12,548 bases of DNA from Gammaproteobacteria bacterium (GCA_029287815.1 JARFQK010000197.1:1-12548); one strand, 5' to 3'. Counted from the first letter of the stretch, positions 6,636 to 12,548 are shown. The notes: generated by a model from the sequence alone, not told the origin. Program-made: numbers and translations.

Positions 6636-7466
6636 ATGGTTGCCACCTTACCGCCGAATGCGCAGGTCCCGATCAATCACTGCAACCTGCCTGCTTCGAT
6701 TATTGGCAGTCTGAGCTTTCAGCACGATCCAGAGCCGATCTACATTGATGGGGTAAGCGAATTACACCATCGGTTTTTCACTGAACTCGACGGCATCGCT
6801 GAACCCGAACAGCGTGCGTTTCATTTCATGGATTACATGACCGTACGGTTCCGTTTCAAACATCCCGAAGATACCGGGCTGGACCCCCACAGCAGCGGCA
6901 TACGACGAGACAAGGCCGACTACCTGAGATTGTTGCGCGGCTGGCTATTCGATCCAAACGGTCAGGAGGCGGCCGTAATGAAAAGCTGGGTTGAATCCCG
7001 CTTTGGCCTTTTGTCACGTTTTCACCAAGGACCTTTGTATAAGGACCTCGAGTCCGACACAACATCCAGCCATTATGCTGCCTATCTTCGATCCCGCACA
7101 CGCGGTTTGTACGCAACCAATGCACTCGAATCGCAGATGGATCTGCTGTATAGCTATTGCCAGTACGAACTCGCACGCACCTATGAGCCCACCCGGCTGT
7201 TGCATCTTTATCGCGGTATCGATCGCCTAAGGGAGTATGAAGTCCTACAGCAAACTGACCGACAGCATGCCACCCTGCTACTCAATAACCTGAATTCGTT
7301 TACCCGCAACCGAGATCGCGCCGATGAATTCGGTGACCACATACTCGAAGTCGATGCCTGCTGGCAAAAAATCCTGTTCTATTCCGGTCTGCTGCCAGGC
7401 TTCCTGGTCGGTGAAGAAGAGGTCATCCTGATCGGTGGCGTATATGCCGTCACCATCACGCATTAG
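6636..7466 (+). CDS. draT: NAD+-dinitrogenase-reductase ADP-D-ribosyltransferase
   Basis: DraT transfers ADP-ribose from NAD+ to Arg101 of NifH, switching nitrogenase off in response to ammonium or energy loss. With the start used here the product is 276 residues. It contains the N-terminal 'INHCNLPASIIGSL' block typical of DraT. It also shows an R-S-ExE transferase triad: Arg193 in YRG, Ser221 in NSFT and Glu260-x-Glu262 in GEEEV. ATG 6636 is chosen because the conserved region begins about 11 residues later. Earlier in-frame ATGs (6600, 6531) would add non-conserved basic sequence, and ATG 6600 lies inside the NifA site; none of the three has a convincing RBS. The TAG stop (7464-7466) coincides with the first bases of an insertion-element end fragment, so the last residue may be element-derived. 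No draG is present nearby. Confidence 0.93.
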   Translation: MVATLPPNAQVPINHCNLPASIIGSLSFQHDPEPIYIDGVSELHHRFFTELDGIAEPEQRAFHFMDYMTVRFRFKHPEDTGLDPHSSGIRRDKADYLRLLRGWLFDPNGQEAAVMKSWVESRFGLLSRFHQGPLYKDLESDTTSSHYAAYLRSRTRGLYATNALESQMDLLYSYCQYELARTYEPTRLLHLYRGIDRLREYEVLQQTDRQHATLLLNNLNSFTRNRDRADEFGDHILEVDACWQKILFYSGLLPGFLVGEEEVILIGGVYAVTITH

Positions 7467-7500
7467 CCTGCACTTCTTACCAGAATCATGGGAGTAGGCG
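7464..7500 (+). repeat. Terminal fragment of the same insertion-element family as 405-651
   Basis: These 37 bases match 405-441 in the same orientation with six transitions. The match starts exactly at the draT stop codon TAG. No second inverted end is found downstream, so only one end of the element remains here. Confidence 0.6.
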
Positions 7501-7507
7501 TTTTAAG

Positions 7508-7532
7508 TCCGCTGATGAACGCAAATAAACGC
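7508..7532 (+). repeat. Short dispersed repeat, left copy of an inverted pair
   Basis: The 25 bases here are the reverse complement of 7946-7970 with five mismatches. It resembles the widespread intergenic type 'CGCTGATGAACGCAAATAAA' known from many proteobacterial genomes, with a loose 10-base period. Function is unknown. Confidence 0.5.
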
Positions 7533-7697
7533 TAATTTGCTGAATAAGCTGTGACGTAAGCCGTTATCAATGGATCGATGCGATTCGGAAAAAATACGAA
7601 TGAATGTACTTAGTTTCATTGCTGTCCCACTTACGCGTCATTTCCGCATACTGCTAGACAAATGGAGTTGTCGTGCGCCAAAAAACACGCCCCAGAG

Positions 7698-7775
7698 CGT
7701 CATTCCGGAATGTTTTAAGCCGGAATCCAGTGACTTAAGACGCTGGATCCCGGCTTAAAACATGCCGGGATGACG
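7698..7775. repeat. 78-bp near-perfect palindromic repeat element
   Basis: The arms 7698-7730 and 7743-7775 are inverted copies matching at 30 of 33 positions, around a 12-base centre. Each arm starts CGTCATTCCGG or CGTCATCCCGG and ends GGAATCCAG or GGGATCCAG, and has its own small inner inverted repeat (ATTCCGG...CCGGAAT). This is typical of dispersed REP/dRS3-like intergenic repeats. The RNA would form a long hairpin downstream of draT. No T-run follows, so terminator action is uncertain. Confidence 0.75.
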
Positions 7776-7945
7776 ACTAAGTGAGACGTTATTCACTTTT
7801 CAATTTCAAGTCCCTTGGTCTTTCAGTTTCATGAAATCACTGTATTTTTTGCAGCTATCGCAAGCCTGTAATTGTTAATTGGGACAGCAAGTACTCAGTG
7901 TAATATTTCTTCCACGATTGCAAAGATTACATACCAAAAACATTT

Positions 7946-7970
7946 GCGTGCATTTGCATTCATTTGCGGA
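7946..7970 (-). repeat. Short dispersed repeat, right copy; part of a 3x10-bp CATTTGC array
   Basis: This is the inverted counterpart of 7508-7532. The stretch 7941-7970 consists of three consecutive 10-base units, each beginning CATTTGC. It ends eight bases before the NifA site at 7978, so the array sits directly behind an activator site. Confidence 0.5.
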
Positions 7971-7977
7971 CTAAAAA

Positions 7978-7993
7978 TGTTTGTTTTGCGACA
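7978..7993. promoter_or_regulatory. NifA upstream activator sequence for the SIR2-like operon
   Basis: TGTTTGTTTTGCGACA is a perfect TGT-N10-ACA. Its centre is about 93 bases upstream of the -24 element at 8078-8079, equivalent to about -117 from the predicted start, the usual NifA geometry. Its pairing with a good sigma-54 promoter makes a chance match unlikely. Confidence 0.75.
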
Positions 7994-8058
7994 ATCGCAC
8001 GCGACTGTCGCCTCCCCTGTTGGCAACAGCACCATACTACGCACCATTGACTTCTAGT

Positions 8059-8071
8059 ATTCAACAACTTA
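8059..8071 (+). promoter_or_regulatory. Possible IHF site
   Basis: ATTCAACAACTTA matches WATCAA-N4-TTR with one mismatch and lies between the NifA site and the sigma-54 promoter, where IHF bends DNA in other nif promoters. It is close to the -24 element and the consensus is loose, so this is only a suggestion. Confidence 0.3.
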
Positions 8072-8076
8072 CGAAC

Positions 8077-8092
8077 TGGAACGGATTTTGCT
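8077..8092 (+). promoter_or_regulatory. Sigma-54 (-24/-12) promoter of the SIR2-like/hemerythrin operon
   Basis: TGGAACGGATTTTGCT matches TGGCACG-N4-TTGCW at all but one defined position. GG (8078-8079) and GC (8090-8091) have the obligatory 10-base spacing. The predicted start is near 8103, leaving a leader of about 36 bases to the ATG at 8139. Confidence 0.85.
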
Positions 8093-8138
8093 TCAGGTCT
8101 CATAAGAGTAACTCCATCCCGACCGGATACCTTTGATT

Positions 8139-9029
8139 ATGAGCAGTTACAATTACGAAAACATCCTTGCAAACATCGCAAGCGGCAAAGTGGTTCCGTA
8201 TCTCGGACCCGGCGCGTTAATCGATGTTGTCAACAAGGAGACTGGCGAATCAATGCCAGCCGACAGCGACAGCCTGATACTGGCAATGAACAATGGTCGG
8301 CCGATGTCGCCCCGGTTGATGTACGAATTTCCCCGTGCCGCGATGGACATGGAGCTCAAGAAGGGCCGCAGTTTCGTCAATCGCTTCCTCGAAGGCCTCT
8401 ACGGCCAGCAGCAATGGACCCGGGCCGCGGTGCACGAATGGCTCGCGGACTTGAAGCCACCTTATGTCATCGATATCAACCGAGATACACAATTACAGGA
8501 CAGTTATGCTGACACCCCTCACCTGCTCGTGCATGGTATTGCTCGAATCGGCGGTACCGATTACCGTTTTCGCATCCATCATTATGACGGCACTGCTTAC
8601 ACGGAAATAGACCACGCCGATGCGGACACCAGCTTACCGATCCTGTTGAAGCCTATGGGCAGCCCGCTGCCGGAACCCTCGTTCATTGCGTCGGATGCCG
8701 ATTACGTCGATTACATCACCGAACTGATGGGTGGTTTCGGCTTACCCGGCTTCGTCAAGCAATACCGCAAGAGCCGTCAATACCTGTTTATCGGCGTGCC
8801 GATGACGCGGGATACTGAGCGCATGGTGCTGTCCGACATCATCTATGCCGCCGACGAACCCGCGGGCTGGGCACTGATCAAGGAACCGAACGCGAAAGAA
8901 GAGCGCTTCTGCAAAAAGATGAAACTCGAGATTATTCGCGATGACATCACCGGCCTGCTCGATGCCGCGGGTGTGAACGTCTCCTTGCCCACCCCGCGGG
9001 AAGCAAAAGTCCAAGAGGCCATGGCTTAG
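8139..9029 (+). CDS. SIR2-like NAD-binding protein, nif-associated
   Basis: This 296-residue protein shows the landmarks of the SIR2 (sirtuin-like) Rossmann fold. There is a glycine-rich entry 'VVPYLGPGAL' (18-27, in place of GAGxS) and the block 'YVIDINRDTQLQ' with Asn114 and Asp116, equivalent to the sirtuin TQNxD motif. The 'LLVHGI' motif places His132-Gly133 at the catalytic-histidine position, and a C-terminal 'YLFIGVPMTRDTE' strand resembles the sirtuin GTS-type loop. Cysteine is almost absent, so there is no zinc ribbon; this suggests a zinc-free SIR2-like NADase or NAD sensor rather than a classical deacetylase. The substrate is unknown. I chose ATG 8139 over TTG 8133. It is the first gene behind a sigma-54 promoter and NifA site, one base from the next gene. 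Genes of this type occur in other nif clusters (from memory) but I know of no assigned function. Confidence 0.75.
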   Translation: MSSYNYENILANIASGKVVPYLGPGALIDVVNKETGESMPADSDSLILAMNNGRPMSPRLMYEFPRAAMDMELKKGRSFVNRFLEGLYGQQQWTRAAVHEWLADLKPPYVIDINRDTQLQDSYADTPHLLVHGIARIGGTDYRFRIHHYDGTAYTEIDHADADTSLPILLKPMGSPLPEPSFIASDADYVDYITELMGGFGLPGFVKQYRKSRQYLFIGVPMTRDTERMVLSDIIYAADEPAGWALIKEPNAKEERFCKKMKLEIIRDDITGLLDAAGVNVSLPTPREAKVQEAMA

Positions 9030-9030
9030 C

Positions 9031-9294
9031 ATGGCGCGCAAATTCAGCGCCTGCAAAGGCAAGACCCTGTGCAGGGAAAACGACACCGAATGCCGCACCC
9101 GCGACAGATCGCTGCAAGAGATACACACAACGCGGCGACTGTTTGATGGACTCGGCAGCTTGATTGTCGACATGGGTTACAGGAATATAAACGATTTCTT
9201 GTTTTACGTGGCCAGTAAGGTGTCGAAGAGGGTCGCCCATCTCAAAAATCTGAAACGACAGGCACTGTCCAATGGCTTTCATCGAATGGGATGA
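9031..9294 (+). CDS. Small Cys-containing protein of unknown function in the nif operon
   Basis: The 87-residue protein is basic. Its N-terminus has three cysteines (Cys8, Cys14, Cys21) in a knuckle-like layout, followed by 'RSLQEI' and a helical region containing 'MGYRNINDFLFYVASKV'. The arrangement recalls small Fe-S or zinc-knuckle proteins with 'C-x-x-C-G-R-S-L-x-E-I'. Here the residue where a fourth cysteine would fall is Arg (CRTRDRSL), one base change from Cys. I do not recognise the family with certainty. The start is one base after the SIR2-like stop, and its 3' end overlaps the hemerythrin start by 23 bases, so it is embedded in the operon and probably translationally coupled on both sides. 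Function unknown; a partner of the SIR2-like protein or hemerythrin is plausible. Confidence 0.7.
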   Translation: MARKFSACKGKTLCRENDTECRTRDRSLQEIHTTRRLFDGLGSLIVDMGYRNINDFLFYVASKVSKRVAHLKNLKRQALSNGFHRMG

Positions 9295-9697
9295 TCACAA
9301 ATTTATCCTGGGTGTTGAGCAAATGGACAACACCCACATCGAGTTCGTCGACATGGTGAACAGCATGGAGAAGGCACCCGATGCCGAATTCGTCCGCTTA
9401 TTTGATCGGCTACTCGAACATACCCGGGCACACTTCGAGTCCGAACACAGACTCATGATTGAGCACAGCTTTCCCGCAACTGCAGAGCACCACAGCGATC
9501 ACGAACGCGTACTGGGTGAAATGACCAAGTTCAGCCGAAGCGTGCACAAGGGACTCATTGTGTTTGGCCGGAACTATGTACGCGACAGCCTGGTAACCTG
9601 GTTTCCATTGCACGCGATAACGATGGACAGCGCGCTGGCCGCGCATCTCAAATCCCGGCTAACCGGATCGGAACCGATACCGGTCAGCATTGAATAA
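9272..9697 (+). CDS. Bacteriohemerythrin
   Basis: The 141-residue product is a single-domain hemerythrin with the complete di-iron ligand set: His22 (DxxH), His54 and Glu58 (HxxxE), His73 and His77 (HxxxH), His114 and Asp119 (HxxxxD). The 'FIEWDD' start and 'GVEQMD' loop are typical. It has no signal peptide or membrane segment, so it is cytoplasmic. Hemerythrins bind O2 reversibly. In the NifA-controlled operon seen here it probably scavenges or delivers O2 to protect nitrogenase; that role is inferred from context. The ATG at 9272 lies inside the end of the preceding ORF, and no strong Shine-Dalgarno is visible, consistent with coupled translation. The next gene starts 28 bases after its stop. 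Confidence 0.93.
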   Translation: MAFIEWDDHKFILGVEQMDNTHIEFVDMVNSMEKAPDAEFVRLFDRLLEHTRAHFESEHRLMIEHSFPATAEHHSDHERVLGEMTKFSRSVHKGLIVFGRNYVRDSLVTWFPLHAITMDSALAAHLKSRLTGSEPIPVSIE

Positions 9698-9725
9698 CCT
9701 CGGCACACTCGTAATAGGTGCGACC

Positions 9726-9911
9726 ATGTACATATGCGTATGCAACGCGATCAAAGACAGTCAGATCAAACAGGCTTTGCACGAGGGCAAATTGAGCATC
9801 AACGAATTGCGTCAGCATCTGGCTCTTGCATCGCGCTGTGGCAAGTGCACGAGCACGCTGCAAGATATGCTCAATGAGCACCTGCAGACCGCGGATCGAT
9901 CTGCAGACTGA
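9726..9911 (+). CDS. Bfd-like [2Fe-2S] ferredoxin
   Basis: The 61-residue protein belongs to the BFD-like [2Fe-2S] family. It starts MYICVCNAI (Cys4, Cys6) and carries the second pair in 'SRCGKC' (Cys38, Cys41), the classical C-x-C ... C-x2-C pattern. Bacterioferritin-associated ferredoxin releases iron from bacterioferritin; related domains occur in NifU and nitrite reductase. Here it may supply electrons or iron to the neighbouring hemerythrin or to Fe-S assembly, which is inference. The ATG at 9726 has an AGGTG-like site just upstream; a longer TTG start at 9690 overlaps hemerythrin and adds a non-family extension. It is the last gene of the operon, 23 bases from the convergent antiporter gene, with no clear terminator between them. 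Confidence 0.9.
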   Translation: MYICVCNAIKDSQIKQALHEGKLSINELRQHLALASRCGKCTSTLQDMLNEHLQTADRSAD

Positions 9912-9934
9912 TCATCGTAAAGCTACACTCCGGA

Positions 9935-12548
9935 CTATTGTTCCATTACGAAAGGCGCGACGAACTGCGGCGGTTTCACGAACAACACGGAGCAGGCCAG
10001 GTTCTTGGCAATAGCCTCTGCGGTGCTGTCCACAATGAGGCTGGTGATTCCAGTGTGGGCCGCGGTGCCCACGACGACCAGGTCGGCTTCAAGCTTGGTG
10101 GCGAGTTTGACGATTTCGTCCCGGCGGCTCCCTTTGACCAGGTGACACACGGGATTGAACGCGTGCAACATATCGCTCCCCATCGACTCGCGCACCTCAA
10201 AAAGGCAGGTGCTCAACGCGTCCTGATTCCTTTTGTGCTCGCGCTCCACGTAGGCATCGGCGTCCCAGTGGTAGGGTGAGCGCCCGCTTCGCAAATCCTG
10301 TTCGCCGTAAGCCTCCCAGGCGTGAACCACGTGCAGCTCAGCAAACTGGGCTGTGGCCAGCCAGGCCGCGTGCTCCAGAATCTTGCGGTTCACAGCGTGT
10401 CGATCGTCCCGGTGACCGGCCGGGTGTTCATCCCGGTACACAGCCGCGAGAATGCGGCGGTGGCGGTAGGGCTTCGGCGGCGGCGAGCGAACAAGCAGCA
10501 CGGGACAGGGGCAGGTTTTCAGCAGACGCGTGTCGCTGTCGCCGAAGAGACGCTCGCGCAGCCCACGCCCGCCCTCCGCAGCCTTCAGCACCATATCTCG
10601 GCCACTGGCTACGACCTCGCGGGTAATCTCCTCATGCGGCCTGCCAACGAGCACCTTGGTGTGTATATCCAGATTCCCGCGCGACCCCGCAACCATTTCC
10701 TCGAGGCGCCCGCGCCGGTTCTCGGCCATCTCGTCATCCAGCTCATCGGGAGTCGACACCTCGGGCTCGCCACTGACCGTGGCCTCGGTCATCACCTCAG
10801 CAACGGTCAGGGTCGCGCGGTTATCGCCAGCCAGAGCGGCCGCGTGGTTAAGGGCGGCCGTCTCGTCGCCGTGCGGCGTGAGGACTAACAGGATGTCCTT
10901 GAATCCTGGCTGCCCATCAGGCCCGAGAGGCTTCGCAACCTTGCTCTGCTCCTTCGCGCGGGCCTCGTCGAGAAGCCGCGCCGCCAGATCTGGGGATACG
11001 CCCGCTGCGAGCAACACGTCCTGGGCGAGTTGCAGGCTGGTCGCGATGGTCTCGGGGACCGCACAGGTGACACCCATCGAGCGCAGCCTCTGAGCCACCT
11101 TGCTGTCCCAGGCGCGGGCATAAACCGGCAAGCCGGGAAAGGCCTCGCGCACTGCGACGACCGCTTGCCCGGTGCTCTCCATTTGGTCGAGGGTAAACAC
11201 CACCATCGAGGCATCTGCCGCGCCGACCGAGCGCAACACCTCGACATGACTGGCATCTCCGTAGAACACCGGGTAGCCCAGGGCTCGAGCCCTGGCAAGC
11301 CGGGCCGGGTTGACCTCCAGGGCCAGGTAGGGAATGCCCGCCTTGCCCAGGATGCGGGCAAGATGGCTCCCGAACCGACCGAAACCAGCGACGATGACGT
11401 GGTCACTTGAAGCGGGGATCGGTTCATGCACCGGAGCAGCAGCCGGCGTCGTGCTCGCAGCAGCCGACCCAACCAAGGCGCCCAGCTTCACCAGCAGAGG
11501 CGTGGCTGCCATGCTCAAGGCAATAACGAGAAGCAACAGCTGGTAAAGCTCCCCATCCATTAGCCCAAGCGTCATAGCCAGACCGAAAAGGACAAAACCG
11601 AACTCACCCGCCTGGGCGAGCAACAGAGCAACCCGAATGGAATCGGTATGCGCGCGGCCGGTAAGCCAACACAACAACCACAATAGGATCGCCTTGAGCA
11701 GCAGCAGTGCACCAACCAGGACGGCCACCTGGACACCCAGTCGACCCAGCAGACCAAAATTGATGGACATGCCGACGCTCATGAAGAACAGCCCGAGCAG
11801 CAGGCCACGGAAGGGCTGAATGTCGGCCATGATCTGATGCCGGTAGCGCGAATCCGCCAGCACCAGGCCACCGAGGAAGGCGCCAAGGGCCATCGACAGA
11901 CCGGCATGCTCGGTGAGCCATGCGGCACCAAGCACCAACAGGATCGCGGTTGCGGTGAATATCTCAGGACTGCGCCGGATTCCGGCGACGAGCTGGAGCG
12001 CGGGGCGCAGCAGGGTGCGCCCCAGGATAAACACCCCCGCGAGTATCAGCATCGACTCCAGAACGGCCAGCTCCACATCCTCGGTGATGGTCAGCCTATC
12101 CTGCGCGAGAAGAGGCAGCAGCGCGATCAGCAGCACCACGACCAGGTCCTGCAGAAGCAAGACCGCGAAAGCCGAGCGACCGTAGGCCGTGCCGAGTTCA
12201 CCCCGGTCGCTGAGTATCTGCAGACCAAAAGCCGTCGATGAAAGTGCCAGGCCGAAGCCCGCGATCAGGGCGGCGCGTATGTCCAGTCCCAGCGCGAGCG
12301 CCGCCATTGTGATAACTGCTCCCGTGACCAGCACCTGCGCAGTGCCAAGACCGAACACACTGCGCCGCATAAGCCATAGCCGTGACGGCTTCAACTCCAT
12401 ACCGATGATGAACAGAAGGAAGACAACCCCGAATTCCGCAAGGTGGCGAACCTCGTCCACAGCCTCGATAAAACCCAAACCCCAGGGCCCCACCAGGACG
12501 CCGGCCATCAGAAAACCCAGGACCGCACCGAGCCCAAAACGTTGAAAG
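9935..12548 (-). CDS. KefB-type cation:proton antiporter fused to RCK and tandem Usp domains, partial
   Basis: The gene runs off the right edge. Above the ATG at 12508 the frame stays open for 13 more codons reading 'FQRFGLGAVLGFL', the normal upstream end of the first membrane segment, so the true start lies outside. Residue numbers here count from 12508. The first roughly 340 residues form the multi-span CPA2 (KefB/KefC) exchanger, with 'SSTAFGLQIL' and the conserved Asp in 'LLLQDLVVVL'. Residues about 369-490 are an RCK_N/TrkA-N NAD-binding domain ('VIVAGFGRFGSHLA'). Two Usp-type domains follow (about 536-680 and 686-857); the second has a 'GTAAHTG' nucleotide-loop-like motif. The likely role is K+/H+ or Na+/H+ exchange in pH or electrophile stress. 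It reads visibly more GC-rich than the nif genes and is convergent, suggesting it is the flank of the nif island. Confidence 0.88.
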   Translation of the reverse strand, partial: FQRFGLGAVLGFLMAGVLVGPWGLGFIEAVDEVRHLAEFGVVFLLFIIGMELKPSRLWLMRRSVFGLGTAQVLVTGAVITMAALALGLDIRAALIAGFGLALSSTAFGLQILSDRGELGTAYGRSAFAVLLLQDLVVVLLIALLPLLAQDRLTITEDVELAVLESMLILAGVFILGRTLLRPALQLVAGIRRSPEIFTATAILLVLGAAWLTEHAGLSMALGAFLGGLVLADSRYRHQIMADIQPFRGLLLGLFFMSVGMSINFGLLGRLGVQVAVLVGALLLLKAILLWLLCWLTGRAHTDSIRVALLLAQAGEFGFVLFGLAMTLGLMDGELYQLLLLVIALSMAATPLLVKLGALVGSAAASTTPAAAPVHEPIPASSDHVIVAGFGRFGSHLARILGKAGIPYLALEVNPARLARARALGYPVFYGDASHVEVLRSVGAADASMVVFTLDQMESTGQAVVAVREAFPGLPVYARAWDSKVAQRLRSMGVTCAVPETIATSLQLAQDVLLAAGVSPDLAARLLDEARAKEQSKVAKPLGPDGQPGFKDILLVLTPHGDETAALNHAAALAGDNRATLTVAEVMTEATVSGEPEVSTPDELDDEMAENRRGRLEEMVAGSRGNLDIHTKVLVGRPHEEITREVVASGRDMVLKAAEGGRGLRERLFGDSDTRLLKTCPCPVLLVRSPPPKPYRHRRILAAVYRDEHPAGHRDDRHAVNRKILEHAAWLATAQFAELHVVHAWEAYGEQDLRSGRSPYHWDADAYVEREHKRNQDALSTCLFEVRESMGSDMLHAFNPVCHLVKGSRRDEIVKLATKLEADLVVVGTAAHTGITSLIVDSTAEAIAKNLACSVLFVKPPQFVAPFVMEQ

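Larger units (their letters stand above)
7467..8138. other. Gene-free, repeat-rich spacer between draT and the SIR2-like operon
   Basis: This 672-base stretch has no ORF with convincing coding character or RBS. The two roughly 60-codon ORFs (7570-7758 and 7872-8057) run through the palindrome and the NifA site respectively. It holds an insertion-element end, an inverted pair of short dispersed repeats (7508-7532, 7946-7970), a large palindrome (7698-7775) and, at its right end, a NifA site and a sigma-54 promoter. The part from about 7780 to 7940 is AT-rich and I see nothing else in it. Confidence 0.7.

Noticed and set aside
7570..7758. 62-codon plus-strand ORF in the draT downstream spacer
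   Set aside because: Its end is built from the large palindrome, it has no RBS, and its composition is not coding-like.
7941..7970. Possible CRISPR or tandem-repeat array
   Set aside because: There are only three 10-base units without spacers, which fits a dispersed intergenic repeat and not a CRISPR.
8022..8035. Second possible -24 element starting TGGCAAC
   Set aside because: The base pair 10 positions after GG is AT rather than GC, so the essential -12 element is missing.
7872..8057. 61-codon plus-strand ORF upstream of the SIR2-like gene
   Set aside because: It runs through the short repeats and the NifA site, has no RBS and matches no protein type.
9912..9934. Possible bidirectional terminator between the Bfd-like gene and the antiporter
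   Set aside because: The 23 bases contain no stem of useful length and no T-run.
10322..10888. 188-codon plus-strand open frame opposite the antiporter gene
   Set aside because: It lies antisense to the Usp domains of a clearly coding gene. Long spurious frames are expected opposite GC-rich coding DNA.

Overview
The window is part of a nitrogen-fixation (nif) island, most likely from a gammaproteobacterium. Two things point there. The gene order nifHDKT-(ferredoxin)-nifY-(small gene)-lrv resembles the Azotobacter vinelandii arrangement. The metal-ligand positions of NifD (Cys62, Cys88, Cys154, Cys275, His442) and NifK (Cys70, Cys95, Cys153) fall at exactly the A. vinelandii numbers. The species cannot be named from this sequence, and no RNA genes or CRISPR array were seen.

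Layout. (1) Minus strand, 6417 down to 1: nifH, nifD, nifK, nifT, a 2x[4Fe-4S] ferredoxin, nifY/nafY, a small DUF6129-like gene and the start of lrv, which runs off the left edge. A perfect sigma-54 -24/-12 element (6483-6498) and a perfect NifA site (6597-6612) precede nifH. GC-rich stem-loops sit between nifH/nifD, nifD/nifK and nifK/nifT. A 247-bp insertion-element remnant (405-651) lies between the DUF6129-like gene and lrv and supplies the lrv start codon. (2) Plus strand, 6636-7466: draT, divergent from nifH, encoding the enzyme that ADP-ribosylates NifH at Arg101. (3) 7467-8138: about 670 bp without a gene but rich in repeats: a fragment of the same insertion element, an inverted pair of dispersed repeats and a 78-bp palindrome. 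It ends in a NifA site (7978-7993) and a near-perfect sigma-54 promoter (8077-8092). (4) Plus strand, 8139-9911: a tight four-gene operon behind that promoter, encoding a SIR2-like protein, an 87-residue Cys-containing protein, a bacteriohemerythrin and a Bfd-like [2Fe-2S] protein. (5) Minus strand, 12548-9935: a large KefB-type cation/proton antiporter fused to an RCK domain and two Usp domains. It is convergent with the operon, truncated by the right edge, and probably not part of the nif system.

How the parts fit. NifHDK is the structural nitrogenase, and NifT, NifY and the ferredoxin are accessory or maturation/electron-transfer functions. DraT switches NifH off using NAD+. The four-gene operon combines a predicted NAD-binding protein, an O2-binding protein and an Fe-S protein under apparent NifA/sigma-54 control. 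It is the best candidate here for an uncharacterised nitrogenase protection or regulation module. No draG (the ADP-ribose-removing partner of DraT) is present in the window.
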